A DNA stretch of 64,000 nt from Pseudomonas sp. LD120 (GTDB lineage: Bacteria; Pseudomonadota; Gammaproteobacteria; Pseudomonadales; Pseudomonadaceae), in contig NZ_WVHL01000005.1 in assembly GCF_009861525.1 (NCBI RefSeq), positions 1,178,001 to 1,242,000 on the forward strand, in the 5' to 3' direction. Position numbers and translations under genes: made by a program. The first letter of the stretch is position 1; every line of letters begins with the position of its first letter. This document shows positions 25,337 through 33,580 of the stretch, piece by piece. The notes below the pieces were generated by a model, which worked only from the letters and a program-made list of their open reading frames with translations, was not told the origin of the DNA and made no database searches.

Positions 25337-25717
25337 TTACTGCGGCTGCTGGTAAGCCTCAATCACTTCCTGGGCAGCGCGAAACGCATCGATCGCCGCC
25401 GGCACCCCGGCATACACTGCGCAATGCAGAAGCGCCTCACGTATCTCTTCCACGCTGCAGCCGTTGTTCAGCGCACCACGCACGTGGCCTTTCAGCTCTT
25501 GTGGGCACTTGAGGGCAGTCAGCGTCGCCAGGGTGATCAGGCTGCGGGTTTTCAAGGGCAGCCCCTCACGGTTCCACACGCCGCCCCAGGCATGCTCGTT
25601 GACGAAATCCTGCAGGGGTTGGGTGAACTCGGTGGCATTGCCCAGGGCGCGATCGATGAAGGCGTCGCCCATTACCAGGCGACGCATTTGCAGTCCGCTT
25701 TTCTTGTTCTCGCTCAT
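25337..25717 (-). CDS. Carboxymuconolactone decarboxylase-family protein (PcaC-like)
   Basis: 126-residue cytoplasmic protein of the CMD family. The core TALKCPQELKGHVRGALNNGCSVEEIREALLHCAVYAG has the conserved Cys and His of PcaC-type decarboxylases or AhpD-like disulfide proteins, but without a clean CxxC. PcaC acts in protocatechuate breakdown; no other pca gene is here, so that role is uncertain. The ATG at 25717 overlaps the stop of the antiporter gene by 4 bases (ATGA), so the pair is an operon. The longer frame to 26152 reads the antiporter gene out of frame. Confidence 0.85.
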   Translation of the reverse strand: MSENKKSGLQMRRLVMGDAFIDRALGNATEFTQPLQDFVNEHAWGGVWNREGLPLKTRSLITLATLTALKCPQELKGHVRGALNNGCSVEEIREALLHCAVYAGVPAAIDAFRAAQEVIEAYQQPQ

Positions 25718-26751
25718 GGCGCTTCTCTCTTGTGTTGGCGGCGCCAGGCCCGTAGCGAACTGAACAGCAGAAAGGCTACCAGCGCTGGCAGGACAAAAAA
25801 CAGCATCAAGTGTTCCAGCTTGCCGGCCAGGGGCATGCCGGTGGTGAAGGACACCACGTGCAGCCCATAAGCCAGGTACAGCCCGAGAAACAGCAGGCCT
25901 TCGGCGCGGGTTATGCGATACCCCGAATAGAACACCGGCAGGCACAACAGGGCTACGCCGAGCAGTACCGGCAGATCGAAGGCCAGGGCATTGGGCGACA
26001 CCGAGAGTGGAGTCGGCGCCACCAGCGCGGTGAACCCCAGTACCCCCAGCAGGTTGAACAGGTTGCTGCCGATCACGTTGCCCACGGCAATATCCCGCTG
26101 GCCTCGCAGCGCGGCGAGCAACGAGGTGGCCATCTGCGGCAGGGATGTACAAACGGCGATCACGGTCAGCCCCATGACCCGCTCCGACAACCCCAGGTCG
26201 TCGGCCACGGTCACCGCGGCGCCTAGCAGCAGGTGGCCGGCTAAGACCAGCAGTCCCAGGCCGAGGAGCACCAGCAGCATACTGCTCAGGCGAGGGGCGG
26301 AACCGCGCCTGCTGCTGGCGGGCAGGTGCGAGCGCGCCGGGTGCCTGGACTGGCGCAGCAGCAGAATCAGATACAACACCAGGACCGACAGCAGGATCAG
26401 GCCGTCGGAGGGCGTGAGGCGTTCGTCATAGGCCAGGACAAAGACCAGCAGGCTGGCACCGATCATCAGTGGGATATCCAGGCGTACTAACTGGCGTGAT
26501 ACCCGCAGGGGAATGATCAGCGCTGACAGGCCAAGGACCACCAGGATGTTGAAGATGCTGCTGCCGATCACGCTGCCCACGGCGATATCGGTGTTGTTGG
26601 CCAGGGTCGCTTGCAGGCTGATGGCCATCTGCGGTGCGCTGCTGCCGAAGGCGACGATGCTCAGGCCCATGATCAGCGGACGCACACGCAGGCGTGCCGA
26701 CAAGCGCACGCCCGCGCGCACCAATAAGTCGGCGCCGGCGATCAGCATCAC
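25714..26751 (-). CDS. Ca2+/Na+ (cation) antiporter, YrbG/CaCA family
   Basis: At least 345 residues, inner-membrane exchanger with two inverted repeat halves, each carrying an alpha-repeat: GLSIVAFGSSAPQMAISLQA with GSVIGSSIFN in the first half, and GLTVIAVCTSLPQMATSLLA with GNVIGSNLFN in the second. These form the ion-binding site. The first ATG/GTG/TTG in frame is GTG at 26751, which would cut into the first helix; the open frame continues upstream and a GGAG-preceded ATT at 26808 would give a fuller N-terminus. The real start is therefore uncertain. Confidence 0.88.
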   Translation of the reverse strand: MMLIAGADLLVRAGVRLSARLRVRPLIMGLSIVAFGSSAPQMAISLQATLANNTDIAVGSVIGSSIFNILVVLGLSALIIPLRVSRQLVRLDIPLMIGASLLVFVLAYDERLTPSDGLILLSVLVLYLILLLRQSRHPARSHLPASSRRGSAPRLSSMLLVLLGLGLLVLAGHLLLGAAVTVADDLGLSERVMGLTVIAVCTSLPQMATSLLAALRGQRDIAVGNVIGSNLFNLLGVLGFTALVAPTPLSVSPNALAFDLPVLLGVALLCLPVFYSGYRITRAEGLLFLGLYLAYGLHVVSFTTGMPLAGKLEHLMLFFVLPALVAFLLFSSLRAWRRQHKREAP

Positions 26752-26825
26752 CAGACCGCTGATGAGCTGAATCAGGCTGAGCAGGGGCAGTTCGGCAAAG
26801 GCGGTAATGGCTTGGGCTCCGTCGG

Positions 26826-27200
26826 TCAGTCGCTGAGGGCTTGGATACGTACGTTGGCGGTGCCGCTGCGCAGCATGTCCAGCTGTTGGGCGGCGCCGCG
26901 GGATAAGTCGATCAGGCGGCCACGAACGTGCGGGCCGCGATCATTGATGCGGACCACGACGCGCTTGTCATTGCCCAGGTTGGTGACTTGCACGCGGGTG
27001 CCGAAGGGCAGTTCGCGGTGGGCGGCGGTGAGGCCGTTCTGGTCGAAAGGTTCGCCACTGGCGGTGCGTTTGCCGTGGTGGCGAGCGCCGTAATAGGAGG
27101 CCGTGCCGGTTTCGTCATAGCCCCGAGGGTCGATGACGTGGCTGGTGGCGCAGCCAGTGAGCAGGGCGAGCAGTGCGCTAGTGGCAACCAGACGCTTCAT
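26826..27200 (-). CDS. rlpA: RlpA-like septal-ring lipoprotein (DPBB domain)
   Basis: 124-residue predicted outer-membrane lipoprotein. The signal peptide MKRLVATSALLALL ends in the lipobox LLTGC with Cys17. A double-psi beta-barrel follows (GTASYYGARHHGKRTASGEPFD, VRINDRGPHVRGRLIDLSRGAA segments), the catalytic fold of RlpA lytic transglycosylases; the conserved Asp of the NDRGP motif is present. It lacks the C-terminal SPOR domain of full-length RlpA, so it is a short paralogue. GGAG about 8 bases upstream supports the ATG at 27200; the 52-residue upstream extension lies in a REP element. Confidence 0.85.
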   Translation of the reverse strand: MKRLVATSALLALLTGCATSHVIDPRGYDETGTASYYGARHHGKRTASGEPFDQNGLTAAHRELPFGTRVQVTNLGNDKRVVVRINDRGPHVRGRLIDLSRGAAQQLDMLRSGTANVRIQALSD

Positions 27201-27220
27201 TCGGGCGCTCCGATGGTTGA

Positions 27221-27351
27221 TGTGGCGAGGGAGCGGGCTCCCGCCGGTCTGTCTGGCAGACCGCAAGCTGGCGGTGATGCTCCTTGGGGCAATGGCGCTG
27301 GCCGGTAGGCCGTTGCTGCGCGACCGAACGGGAGCCCGCTCCCTCGTCACA
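27221..27351. repeat. Inverted pair of REP-like elements
   Basis: The 23-base unit at 27221-27243 (core GAGGGAGCGGGCTCCCG) recurs inverted at 27329-27351 with one difference (22 of 23 identical). The pair is separated by about 85 bases and lies between gatB and the RlpA-like gene. Arrangement and sequence are typical of pseudomonad REP doublets mobilised by RAYT transposases, none of which is encoded here. Confidence 0.8.
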
Positions 27352-27352
27352 T

Positions 27353-27374
27353 GCAAGCGGCCCGAGCCGCTTGC
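27353..27374 (-). other. 9-bp hairpin after gatB
   Basis: GCAAGCGGC pairs with GCCGCTTGC around a 4-base loop (CCGA on the plus strand), 14 bases past the gatB stop on the minus strand. It has no T-tract; it may end or stabilise the gatCAB transcript. Confidence 0.5.
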
Positions 27375-27387
27375 GGTTAAACCGCGA

Positions 27388-28833
27388 TCAGCCTTCGAGC
27401 TTGCTTTTCAGCAGTTCGTTGACCTGTTGCGGGTTGGCCTTGCCTTTGGAGGCCTTCATCGCCTGACCGACGAAGAAACCGAACATCTTGCCGCGCTTGG
27501 CCTCATCGGCGGCGCGGTACTGTTCGACCTGTTCGGCGTTGGCCGCGAGCATTTCATCCAGCACCGCGGAGATCGCGCCACTGTCGGTGACTTGCTTGAG
27601 GCCACGCTTGTCGATGATCTCGTCGGCGCTGCCCTCGCCATTGGCCATGGCTTCGAACACGGTCTTGGCGATCTTGCCGGAGATGGTGTTGTCCTTGATC
27701 CGCACGAGCATGCCGCCCAGCTGTTCGGCTGAAACCGGGGCTTCGTCGATTTCCAGGCCCTGCTTGTTCAGCAGGCTGCCCAGCTCGACCATGACCCAGT
27801 TGGCGGCGAGCTTGGCGTCGCCGGCGATGCTCGCGACTTTCTCGAAGTAGTCCGCCTGTTCGCGGCTGGTGGCCAGGACGCTGGCGTCGTAGACCGACAG
27901 GCCGAACTGCTCCTGGAAGCGCTCGCGTTTCTGCGGTGGCAGCTCGGGCAGGGTGGCGCGCACCTCATTGAGAAAGGTGTCCTCGATGACCACCGGCAGC
28001 AGGTCCGGATCGGGGAAGTAACGGTAGTCGTTGGCTTCTTCCTTGCTGCGCATCGGACGGGTTTCGTCCTTGTTCGGGTCGTACAGGCGGGTCTGCTGGA
28101 TCACCTTGCCGCCGTCTTCGATCAGCTCGATCTGGCGACGGATCTCGGAGTTGATGGCCTTCTCGATGAAGCGGAACGAGTTGACGTTCTTGATCTCGCA
28201 GCGGGTGCCGAACTCGACCTGGCCCTTGGGGCGGATCGACACGTTGCAGTCGCAACGCAGCGAGCCTTCGGCCATGTTGCCGTCGCAGATGCCCAGGTAG
28301 CGCACCAGGGCGTGGATCGACTTGACGTAGGCCACGGCTTCCTTGGCGCTGCGCATGTCCGGCTCGGACACGATCTCCAGCAGCGGCGTGCCGGCGCGGT
28401 TCAGGTCAATGCCGGTGGCACCGTTGAACTCTTCGTGCAGGCTCTTGCCGGCGTCTTCTTCCAGGTGCGCGCGGGTGATGCCGACGCGTTTCATGGTGCC
28501 GTCTTCCAGAGGGATGTCCAGGTGGCCCTTGCCGACGATTGGCAGTTCCATCTGGCTGATCTGGTAGCCCTTGGGCAGGTCCGGGTAGAAGTAGTTCTTG
28601 CGGGCGAACACGTTGTGCTGGCCGATCTCGGCGTCTACCGCCAGGCCGAACATCACCGCCATGCGCACCGCTTCCTGGTTCAGCACCGGCAGTACGCCGG
28701 GCATGCCCAGGTCGATCAGGCTGGCCTGGGTGTTGGGCTCGGCACCGAAGGCGGTGGAGCTACCGGAGAAAATCTTCGATTGAGTGGTGAGCTGGGTATG
28801 AATCTCCAGCCCGATCACGACTTCCCATTGCAT
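27388..28833 (-). CDS. gatB: Asp-tRNA(Asn)/Glu-tRNA(Gln) amidotransferase subunit B
   Basis: 481 residues, full length. It begins MQWEVVIGLEIHTQLTTQSKIFSG, the universal GatB N-terminus. It holds the GatB kinase-like core (RCDCNVSIRPKG, GTRCEIKNVNS, YRYFPDPDL motifs) and the C-terminal tail/YqeY domain (GMLVRIKDNTISGKIAK). With GatA and GatC it activates and amidates misacylated Asp-tRNA(Asn) or Glu-tRNA(Gln). It is the last gene of the gatCAB operon, starting 10 bases after gatA. Confidence 0.97.
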   Translation of the reverse strand: MQWEVVIGLEIHTQLTTQSKIFSGSSTAFGAEPNTQASLIDLGMPGVLPVLNQEAVRMAVMFGLAVDAEIGQHNVFARKNYFYPDLPKGYQISQMELPIVGKGHLDIPLEDGTMKRVGITRAHLEEDAGKSLHEEFNGATGIDLNRAGTPLLEIVSEPDMRSAKEAVAYVKSIHALVRYLGICDGNMAEGSLRCDCNVSIRPKGQVEFGTRCEIKNVNSFRFIEKAINSEIRRQIELIEDGGKVIQQTRLYDPNKDETRPMRSKEEANDYRYFPDPDLLPVVIEDTFLNEVRATLPELPPQKRERFQEQFGLSVYDASVLATSREQADYFEKVASIAGDAKLAANWVMVELGSLLNKQGLEIDEAPVSAEQLGGMLVRIKDNTISGKIAKTVFEAMANGEGSADEIIDKRGLKQVTDSGAISAVLDEMLAANAEQVEQYRAADEAKRGKMFGFFVGQAMKASKGKANPQQVNELLKSKLEG

Positions 28834-28843
28834 GTGTGTCTCC

Positions 28844-30295
28844 TCAGAAGCCGGTTGGGGTGCGGGTGTGCCAGTCAGTGTTCAACTGATACTGGTGCGC
28901 AACGTTGAGCAAGCGGCCTTCCTGGAAATACGGGGCAAGCAGTTGCACGCCGACCGGCAAGCCGTCGACGAAACCGGCCGGCATCGACAGGCCCGGCAGG
29001 CCCGCGAGGTTGGCGGTGATGGTGTAGACGTCTTCCAGGTACGCGGCGACCGGATCGCTGCTCTTGGCACCGAGCTTCCAGGCCGGGTTGGGCGTGGTCG
29101 GGCCGAGGATGATGTCGACTTCGTTGAACGCGGTCATGAAGTCGTTCTTCACCAAGCGGCGGATTTTCTGCGCCTTGAGGTAGTAGGCGTCGTAGTAGCC
29201 GGCGGACAGCGCGTAGGCGCCGACCATGATCCGGCGCTGCACTTCGCTGCCAAAACCTTCGCCACGGGAGCGCTTGTACAGGTCTTCAAGGTTGGCCGGG
29301 TTCTCGCAACGGTAGCCGAAGCGCACGCCGTCGAAACGCGACAGGTTGGAGGAGGCTTCCGCCGGGGCGATCACGTAGTACGCAGGAATCGCGTGCTGCA
29401 TGTTCGGCAGGCTGATGTCCTTGATCACCGCGCCGAGCTTTTCCAGCTCCTTGATGCTGTTGTGGATCAGGTCGGCGATGCGCGGGTCGAGACCGGCGCT
29501 GAAGTATTCCTTCGGCACGCCGATGCGCAGGCCTTGCAGCGAGCCGCTGAGGCTGGCGCTGTAGTCCGGCACCGGTTCATCGATGCTGGTGGAGTCGTTC
29601 GGGTCGAAGCCGGCCATGCCTTGCAGCAGGATCGCGCAGTCTTCGGCGGTGCGTGCCAGCGGGCCGCCCTGATCGAGGCTGGAAGCGTAGGCAATCATGC
29701 CCCAGCGGGAAACGCGACCGTAGGTCGGCTTCAGGCCGGTGAGGTTGGTGAAGGCAGCGGGCTGGCGGATCGAGCCGCCGGTGTCGGTGGCGGTGGCGGC
29801 GGGCAGCAGGCGCGCGGCAACGGCCGCAGCGGAACCGCCGGACGAACCACCGGGCACGTGTTCCAGGTTCCATGGGTTTTTCACCGCGCCGTACCAGCTC
29901 GACTCGTTGGCCGAGCCCATGGCGAATTCGTCCATGTTGGTCTTGCCCAGGGTCACGGCCCCGGCTGCGGCCAGCTTGGCGACCACGGTGGCGTCATAGG
30001 GCGCCTTGAAGTTGTCGAGCATCTTCGAACCGCAACTGGTGCGGATGCCCTGGGTGCAGAACAGGTCCTTGTGGGCGATTGGCGCGCCCAGCAGGGCACC
30101 GCTCTCACCGTTGGCGCGACGGGCGTCGGCGGCCTGGGCCTGGGACAGTGCCAGGTCCTCGGTGAGGCTGATGATGCTGTTGATCTGCGGATCCAGCTGG
30201 GCGATGCGCGCCAGCAGGGTCTGGGTCAGTTCTACGGAAGAGAATTTCTTGTCGGCGAGTCCGCGGGCGATCTCGGCCAGAGTCATGTGATGCAT
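28844..30295 (-). CDS. gatA: Asp-tRNA(Asn)/Glu-tRNA(Gln) amidotransferase subunit A
   Basis: 483 residues. An amidase-signature enzyme with the catalytic Lys76-Ser151-Ser175 triad (PIAHKDLF, GGSSGGSAAA, DTGGSIRQPA), which frees ammonia from glutamine for the GatB site. Two in-frame ATGs (30295 and 30286) are close together. AAAGAG 6 bases before the first favours 30295. It lies between gatC and gatB. Confidence 0.97.
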   Translation of the reverse strand: MHHMTLAEIARGLADKKFSSVELTQTLLARIAQLDPQINSIISLTEDLALSQAQAADARRANGESGALLGAPIAHKDLFCTQGIRTSCGSKMLDNFKAPYDATVVAKLAAAGAVTLGKTNMDEFAMGSANESSWYGAVKNPWNLEHVPGGSSGGSAAAVAARLLPAATATDTGGSIRQPAAFTNLTGLKPTYGRVSRWGMIAYASSLDQGGPLARTAEDCAILLQGMAGFDPNDSTSIDEPVPDYSASLSGSLQGLRIGVPKEYFSAGLDPRIADLIHNSIKELEKLGAVIKDISLPNMQHAIPAYYVIAPAEASSNLSRFDGVRFGYRCENPANLEDLYKRSRGEGFGSEVQRRIMVGAYALSAGYYDAYYLKAQKIRRLVKNDFMTAFNEVDIILGPTTPNPAWKLGAKSSDPVAAYLEDVYTITANLAGLPGLSMPAGFVDGLPVGVQLLAPYFQEGRLLNVAHQYQLNTDWHTRTPTGF

Positions 30296-30311
30296 TGCAG
30301 GCTCTTTCCCT

Positions 30312-30599
30312 TTAGTCGATGACTTTCGGAACCAGATACAGGCCGCTTTCGACCGCTGGTGCGATGGCCTGATAAGCCTCGCGATGATTGGACTCGGTCA
30401 CAACGTCTGCGCGCAGGCGCTGGCTGGCTTCCAGAGGGTGGGCCAGGGGCTCGATACCGTCGGTATCGACTGCCTGCATTTCATCCACCAGCCCGAGAAT
30501 GCTGTTCAGGGCGGCGGTGATGTGTGGAAGATCGCCTTCATTGAGCTTGATGCTGGCCAAATGAGCGATTTTTTCCACGTCGGAGCGTTCAAGCGCCAT
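30312..30599 (-). CDS. gatC: Asp-tRNA(Asn)/Glu-tRNA(Gln) amidotransferase subunit C
   Basis: 95 residues, the small GatA-stabilising subunit. It begins MALERSDVEKIAHLASIKL and contains the family segment MQAVDTDGIEPLAHPLE. A GGAG about 6 bases before the ATG fits. It is the first gene of gatCAB, divergent from mreB, as in other pseudomonads. Confidence 0.95.
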   Translation of the reverse strand: MALERSDVEKIAHLASIKLNEGDLPHITAALNSILGLVDEMQAVDTDGIEPLAHPLEASQRLRADVVTESNHREAYQAIAPAVESGLYLVPKVID

Positions 30600-30810
30600 G
30601 GGATTCTCCAGTGGAAAACAAAAACGGATTTCGTCCGCGTGTTAGATTGTCGGAACACTACCGCATTTCTACGGTCTTATGGCCGCGATTGTGGGGTTTG
30701 GTGCACAGAAAAGCGGCCAATTTAACATATTGGCGCCTTGCCCAAAATCCCTGTCGTTGTTAGAGTTTGCCGCACTTTTTTACCCACGCGTTGCCTAGGG
30801 TCCCTTTCCC
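30600..30810. promoter_or_regulatory. Divergent gatC/mreB promoter region
   Basis: On the plus strand TTGCCC (30738-30743), a 17-base spacer and TAGAGT (30761-30766) form a moderate sigma-70 promoter 45 bases before mreB. The region is AT-richer than its surroundings, as expected. No clear promoter for gatC was picked out. Confidence 0.35.
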
Positions 30811-31848
30811 ATGTTCAAGAAACTGCGTGGCATGTTTTCCAGCGATCTTTCCATTGACCTGGGCACTGCCAACACCCTTATTTACGTGCGCGAGCGCGGT
30901 ATTGTCCTGAATGAACCATCGGTTGTGGCCATTCGGACCCACGGTAATCAGAAAAGTGTTGTCGCGGTTGGTACTGAGGCCAAGCGCATGCTCGGTCGTA
31001 CTCCGGGCAACATAGCCGCCATTCGTCCAATGAAGGACGGTGTGATCGCTGACTTCAGCGTCTGCGAAAAGATGCTGCAGTATTTCATCAATAAAGTTCA
31101 TGAAAACAGCTTTCTGCAGCCCAGCCCTCGTGTGCTGATCTGCGTTCCATGCAAGTCCACCCAGGTTGAACGTCGTGCTATCCGTGAATCGGCCCTTGGC
31201 GCCGGTGCCCGTGAAGTGTTCCTGATCGAAGAGCCGATGGCCGCTGCGATTGGCGCCGGCCTGCCGGTTGAAGAAGCGCGTGGCTCGATGGTTGTGGATA
31301 TCGGTGGTGGTACCACTGAAATCGCCCTGATCTCCCTGAACGGCGTGGTTTATGCCGAATCCGTGCGTGTCGGCGGCGACCGTTTCGACGAAGCGATCAT
31401 CACCTACGTGCGTCGCAACTACGGTAGCCTGATCGGTGAGTCCACCGCTGAGCGCATCAAGCAGGAAATCGGTACTGCCTACCCTGGTGGCGAAGTCCGT
31501 GAAGTCGACGTGCGTGGCCGTAACCTGGCCGAGGGTGTGCCACGTGCCTTCACCCTGAACTCCAATGAAGTGCTGGAGGCTCTGCAAGAGTCCCTGGCAA
31601 CCATCGTTCAGGCGGTGAAAAGCGCTTTGGAGCAGTCGCCTCCGGAACTGGCTTCGGACATCGCCGAGCGTGGTCTGGTGCTGACCGGTGGTGGTGCGCT
31701 GCTGCGTGACCTGGACAAACTGCTGGCTCAGGAAACCGGTCTGCCGGTGATCGTTGCCGAAGACCCGCTGACCTGTGTAGCTCGTGGCGGTGGTCGTGCA
31801 TTGGAAATGATGGACAAACACACCATGGACCTGCTTTCCAGCGAGTGA
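30811..31848 (+). CDS. mreB: Rod-shape actin-like protein MreB
   Basis: 345 residues. Actin-fold ATPase that organises the elongasome under the inner membrane. Phosphate-1 motif DLGTANTLIYV, phosphate-2 VVDIGGGTTEIALISL and the adenosine loop TGGGALLRDLDKLL are all present. The N-terminus (MFKKLRGMFSSDLSIDLGTAN) carries the amphipathic membrane-binding helix. Codon choice is rich in T-ending codons compared with neighbours, consistent with high expression. It is the first gene of mreBCD, with a strong hairpin between it and mreC. Confidence 0.97.
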   Translation: MFKKLRGMFSSDLSIDLGTANTLIYVRERGIVLNEPSVVAIRTHGNQKSVVAVGTEAKRMLGRTPGNIAAIRPMKDGVIADFSVCEKMLQYFINKVHENSFLQPSPRVLICVPCKSTQVERRAIRESALGAGAREVFLIEEPMAAAIGAGLPVEEARGSMVVDIGGGTTEIALISLNGVVYAESVRVGGDRFDEAIITYVRRNYGSLIGESTAERIKQEIGTAYPGGEVREVDVRGRNLAEGVPRAFTLNSNEVLEALQESLATIVQAVKSALEQSPPELASDIAERGLVLTGGGALLRDLDKLLAQETGLPVIVAEDPLTCVARGGGRALEMMDKHTMDLLSSE

Positions 31849-31878
31849 TCTTGCTGCGGGCATCTATGCTGTAGCGCT

Positions 31879-31908
31879 CACAGGCAGCACTTTGCAGTGC
31901 TGCCTGTG
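31879..31908 (+). terminator. 13-bp stem-loop between mreB and mreC, likely partial terminator/attenuator
   Basis: CACAGGCAGCACT (31879-31891) pairs perfectly with AGTGCTGCCTGTG (31896-31908) around TTGC. It is followed by GCGTTTAAC, only a weak T stretch. It lies 31 bases after the mreB stop and 82 before mreC, so partial termination would lower mreCD relative to mreB. Confidence 0.6.
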
Positions 31909-31990
31909 GCGTTTAACTTCTGTCAATCTGCATCCAGGCCTGTTTGATGCCGTATGAATAAACACAACATTTGCCTGGGAGGAGCGGCTT

Positions 31991-33046
31991 ATTAAACCGC
32001 TTTTCGCCAAGGGCCCTTCATTAGGCGTGCGCCTGCTGGTGCTGTTCGTACTATCGGTCGCACTGATGGTAGTCGATGCCCGCTTCACGCTGCTCAAGCC
32101 AGTGCGCAGCCAGATGTCGCTGGTGTTGATGGAGTCCTATTGGATCACCGACCTGCCGCAACGGCTGTGGCAAGGCGTGGCCAGCCAGTTTGGCAGTCGC
32201 ACCGAGCTGGTCGCCGAAAACGAAAAACTCAAGACCGAGAACCTGCTGCTGCAGGGGCGCATGCAGAAGCTTGCCGCCCTGACCGAGCAGAACGTGCGTC
32301 TGCGTGAGTTGCTCAACTCCTCGGCGCTGGTTAACGAGAAGGTTGAGGTGGCCGAGTTGATCGGCATGGACCCCAATCCCTTTACCCACCGCATCATCAT
32401 CAATAAAGGCGAGCGAGACGGTGTGTTCCTTGGTCAGCCGGTACTCGATGCCCGTGGCCTGATGGGGCAGGTGGTGGAGTTGATGCCTTACACCTCGCGC
32501 GTGCTGCTGCTCACCGACACCACCCACAGCATTCCGGTACAGGTCAATCGCAACGGCCTGCGCGCCATCGCCAGCGGTACCGGTAATCCGGAACGCCTGG
32601 AGTTGCGCCACGTGGCCGATACCGCGGATATCAAGGAAGGCGATCTGCTGGTCAGCTCCGGCCTTGGCCTGCGTTTCCCGGCTGGCTACCCGGTGGCTAC
32701 GGTCAAGGAAGTGATCCATGACTCGGGCCAGCCGTTCGCCATTGTGCGAGCGGTGCCCACGGCGGCGTTGAACCGCAGTCGATACCTGCTACTGGTGTTC
32801 AGCGATCCGCGTACCGCGGAAGAGCGCGCCAATGATGCGGCGCAGGCCCAGGAAGCTCAGGATCGGCAGGACGGCAGCGCCGCGCCTGTGGAAGGCGCAT
32901 TGCCCAAGCCTGCCTCAGCCCCTGTCTTGGGGCCTGCGAGTGCAGTCCCGGCGGCGGCCGTGGCGACTCCGGCCAAGCCGGTCAATAAACCTGTGGTGAA
33001 ACCTGCGGCGACCCGGTCGCCGGCTGCCACCGGAGGAAGAGAATAA
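31991..33046 (+). CDS. mreC: Rod-shape determining protein MreC (probable ATT start)
   Basis: About 351 residues. Bitopic inner-membrane protein linking MreB to the periplasmic elongasome. A short basic cytoplasmic tail (KPLFAKGPSLGVR) precedes the transmembrane helix (LLVLFVLSVALMVV), then a coiled coil around VAENEKLKTENLLLQGRMQKL and the MreC beta-domains, and an Ala/Pro-rich tail. The first ATG/GTG/TTG in frame is GTG at 32027, with a poor ribosome site and no basic tail. ATT at 31991 has GGGAGGAG 6 bases upstream, and an in-frame TGA lies at 31955. It ends TAATG, overlapping mreD. Confidence 0.93.
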   Translation: MKPLFAKGPSLGVRLLVLFVLSVALMVVDARFTLLKPVRSQMSLVLMESYWITDLPQRLWQGVASQFGSRTELVAENEKLKTENLLLQGRMQKLAALTEQNVRLRELLNSSALVNEKVEVAELIGMDPNPFTHRIIINKGERDGVFLGQPVLDARGLMGQVVELMPYTSRVLLLTDTTHSIPVQVNRNGLRAIASGTGNPERLELRHVADTADIKEGDLLVSSGLGLRFPAGYPVATVKEVIHDSGQPFAIVRAVPTAALNRSRYLLLVFSDPRTAEERANDAAQAQEAQDRQDGSAAPVEGALPKPASAPVLGPASAVPAAAVATPAKPVNKPVVKPAATRSPAATGGRE

Positions 33047-33537
33047 TGGCGGGCACGAGCTACTCACAAAACGGCTGGATTGTCTGGCTGACGTTTCTGA
33101 TCGGTCTGCTGCTCAGCGTGTCGCCGCTGCCGCAGTTCATGGAGATCCTGCGCCCATTGTGGTTGGCCCTGTTGCTGGCGTTCTGGTCCTTGGCCCTGCC
33201 GCATAAGGTCGGCATGGTCACTGCCTGGTGCCTGGGGCTTGCGGAGGATGTGCTTTACGGCACGTTGCTGGGGCAGAACGCCTTGATCCTGACCCTGATC
33301 ACTTTCCTTGTGCTGTCCTTGCAGCAGCGCCTGCGGATGTTCCCGATGTGGCAGCAAAGCCTGGTGATCCTGGTGATCTTCGGTCTGGCGCAGTTGGTGC
33401 AACTCTGGCTCAGTGCCTTGACCGGCAATCGCCAGCCAACGCTGGCACTGGTGCTGCCTGCACTGGTCAGCGCTTTGTTGTGGCCTTGGGTCAGCTTTGG
33501 CCTGCGCGGCTTGCGCCGGCGTTTCAAAATCAATTAA
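33046..33537 (+). CDS. mreD: Rod-shape determining protein MreD
   Basis: 163 residues, an integral inner-membrane protein with five to six hydrophobic helices (IVWLTFLIGLLLSVSPLP at the start). It is part of the MreBCD elongasome scaffold. The ATG overlaps the mreC stop by one base, so translation is coupled. The end (RGLRRRFKIN) is basic and cytoplasmic. Confidence 0.95.
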   Translation: MAGTSYSQNGWIVWLTFLIGLLLSVSPLPQFMEILRPLWLALLLAFWSLALPHKVGMVTAWCLGLAEDVLYGTLLGQNALILTLITFLVLSLQQRLRMFPMWQQSLVILVIFGLAQLVQLWLSALTGNRQPTLALVLPALVSALLWPWVSFGLRGLRRRFKIN

Positions 33538-33580
33538 TTCGGTCAGGCATTGGCCCGTATCTCGACAGGGAGATGTCTTG

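Noticed and set aside
25337..26152. Long form of the CMD protein (271 codons)
   Set aside because: The extra N-terminus is the antiporter gene in another frame; the ATG at 25717 overlaps the antiporter stop and fits the family length.
28832..30322. 496-codon plus-strand frame over gatA
   Set aside because: Shadow of gatA; Val/Gly/Ala/Arg-rich and no domain, while gatA has all catalytic residues.
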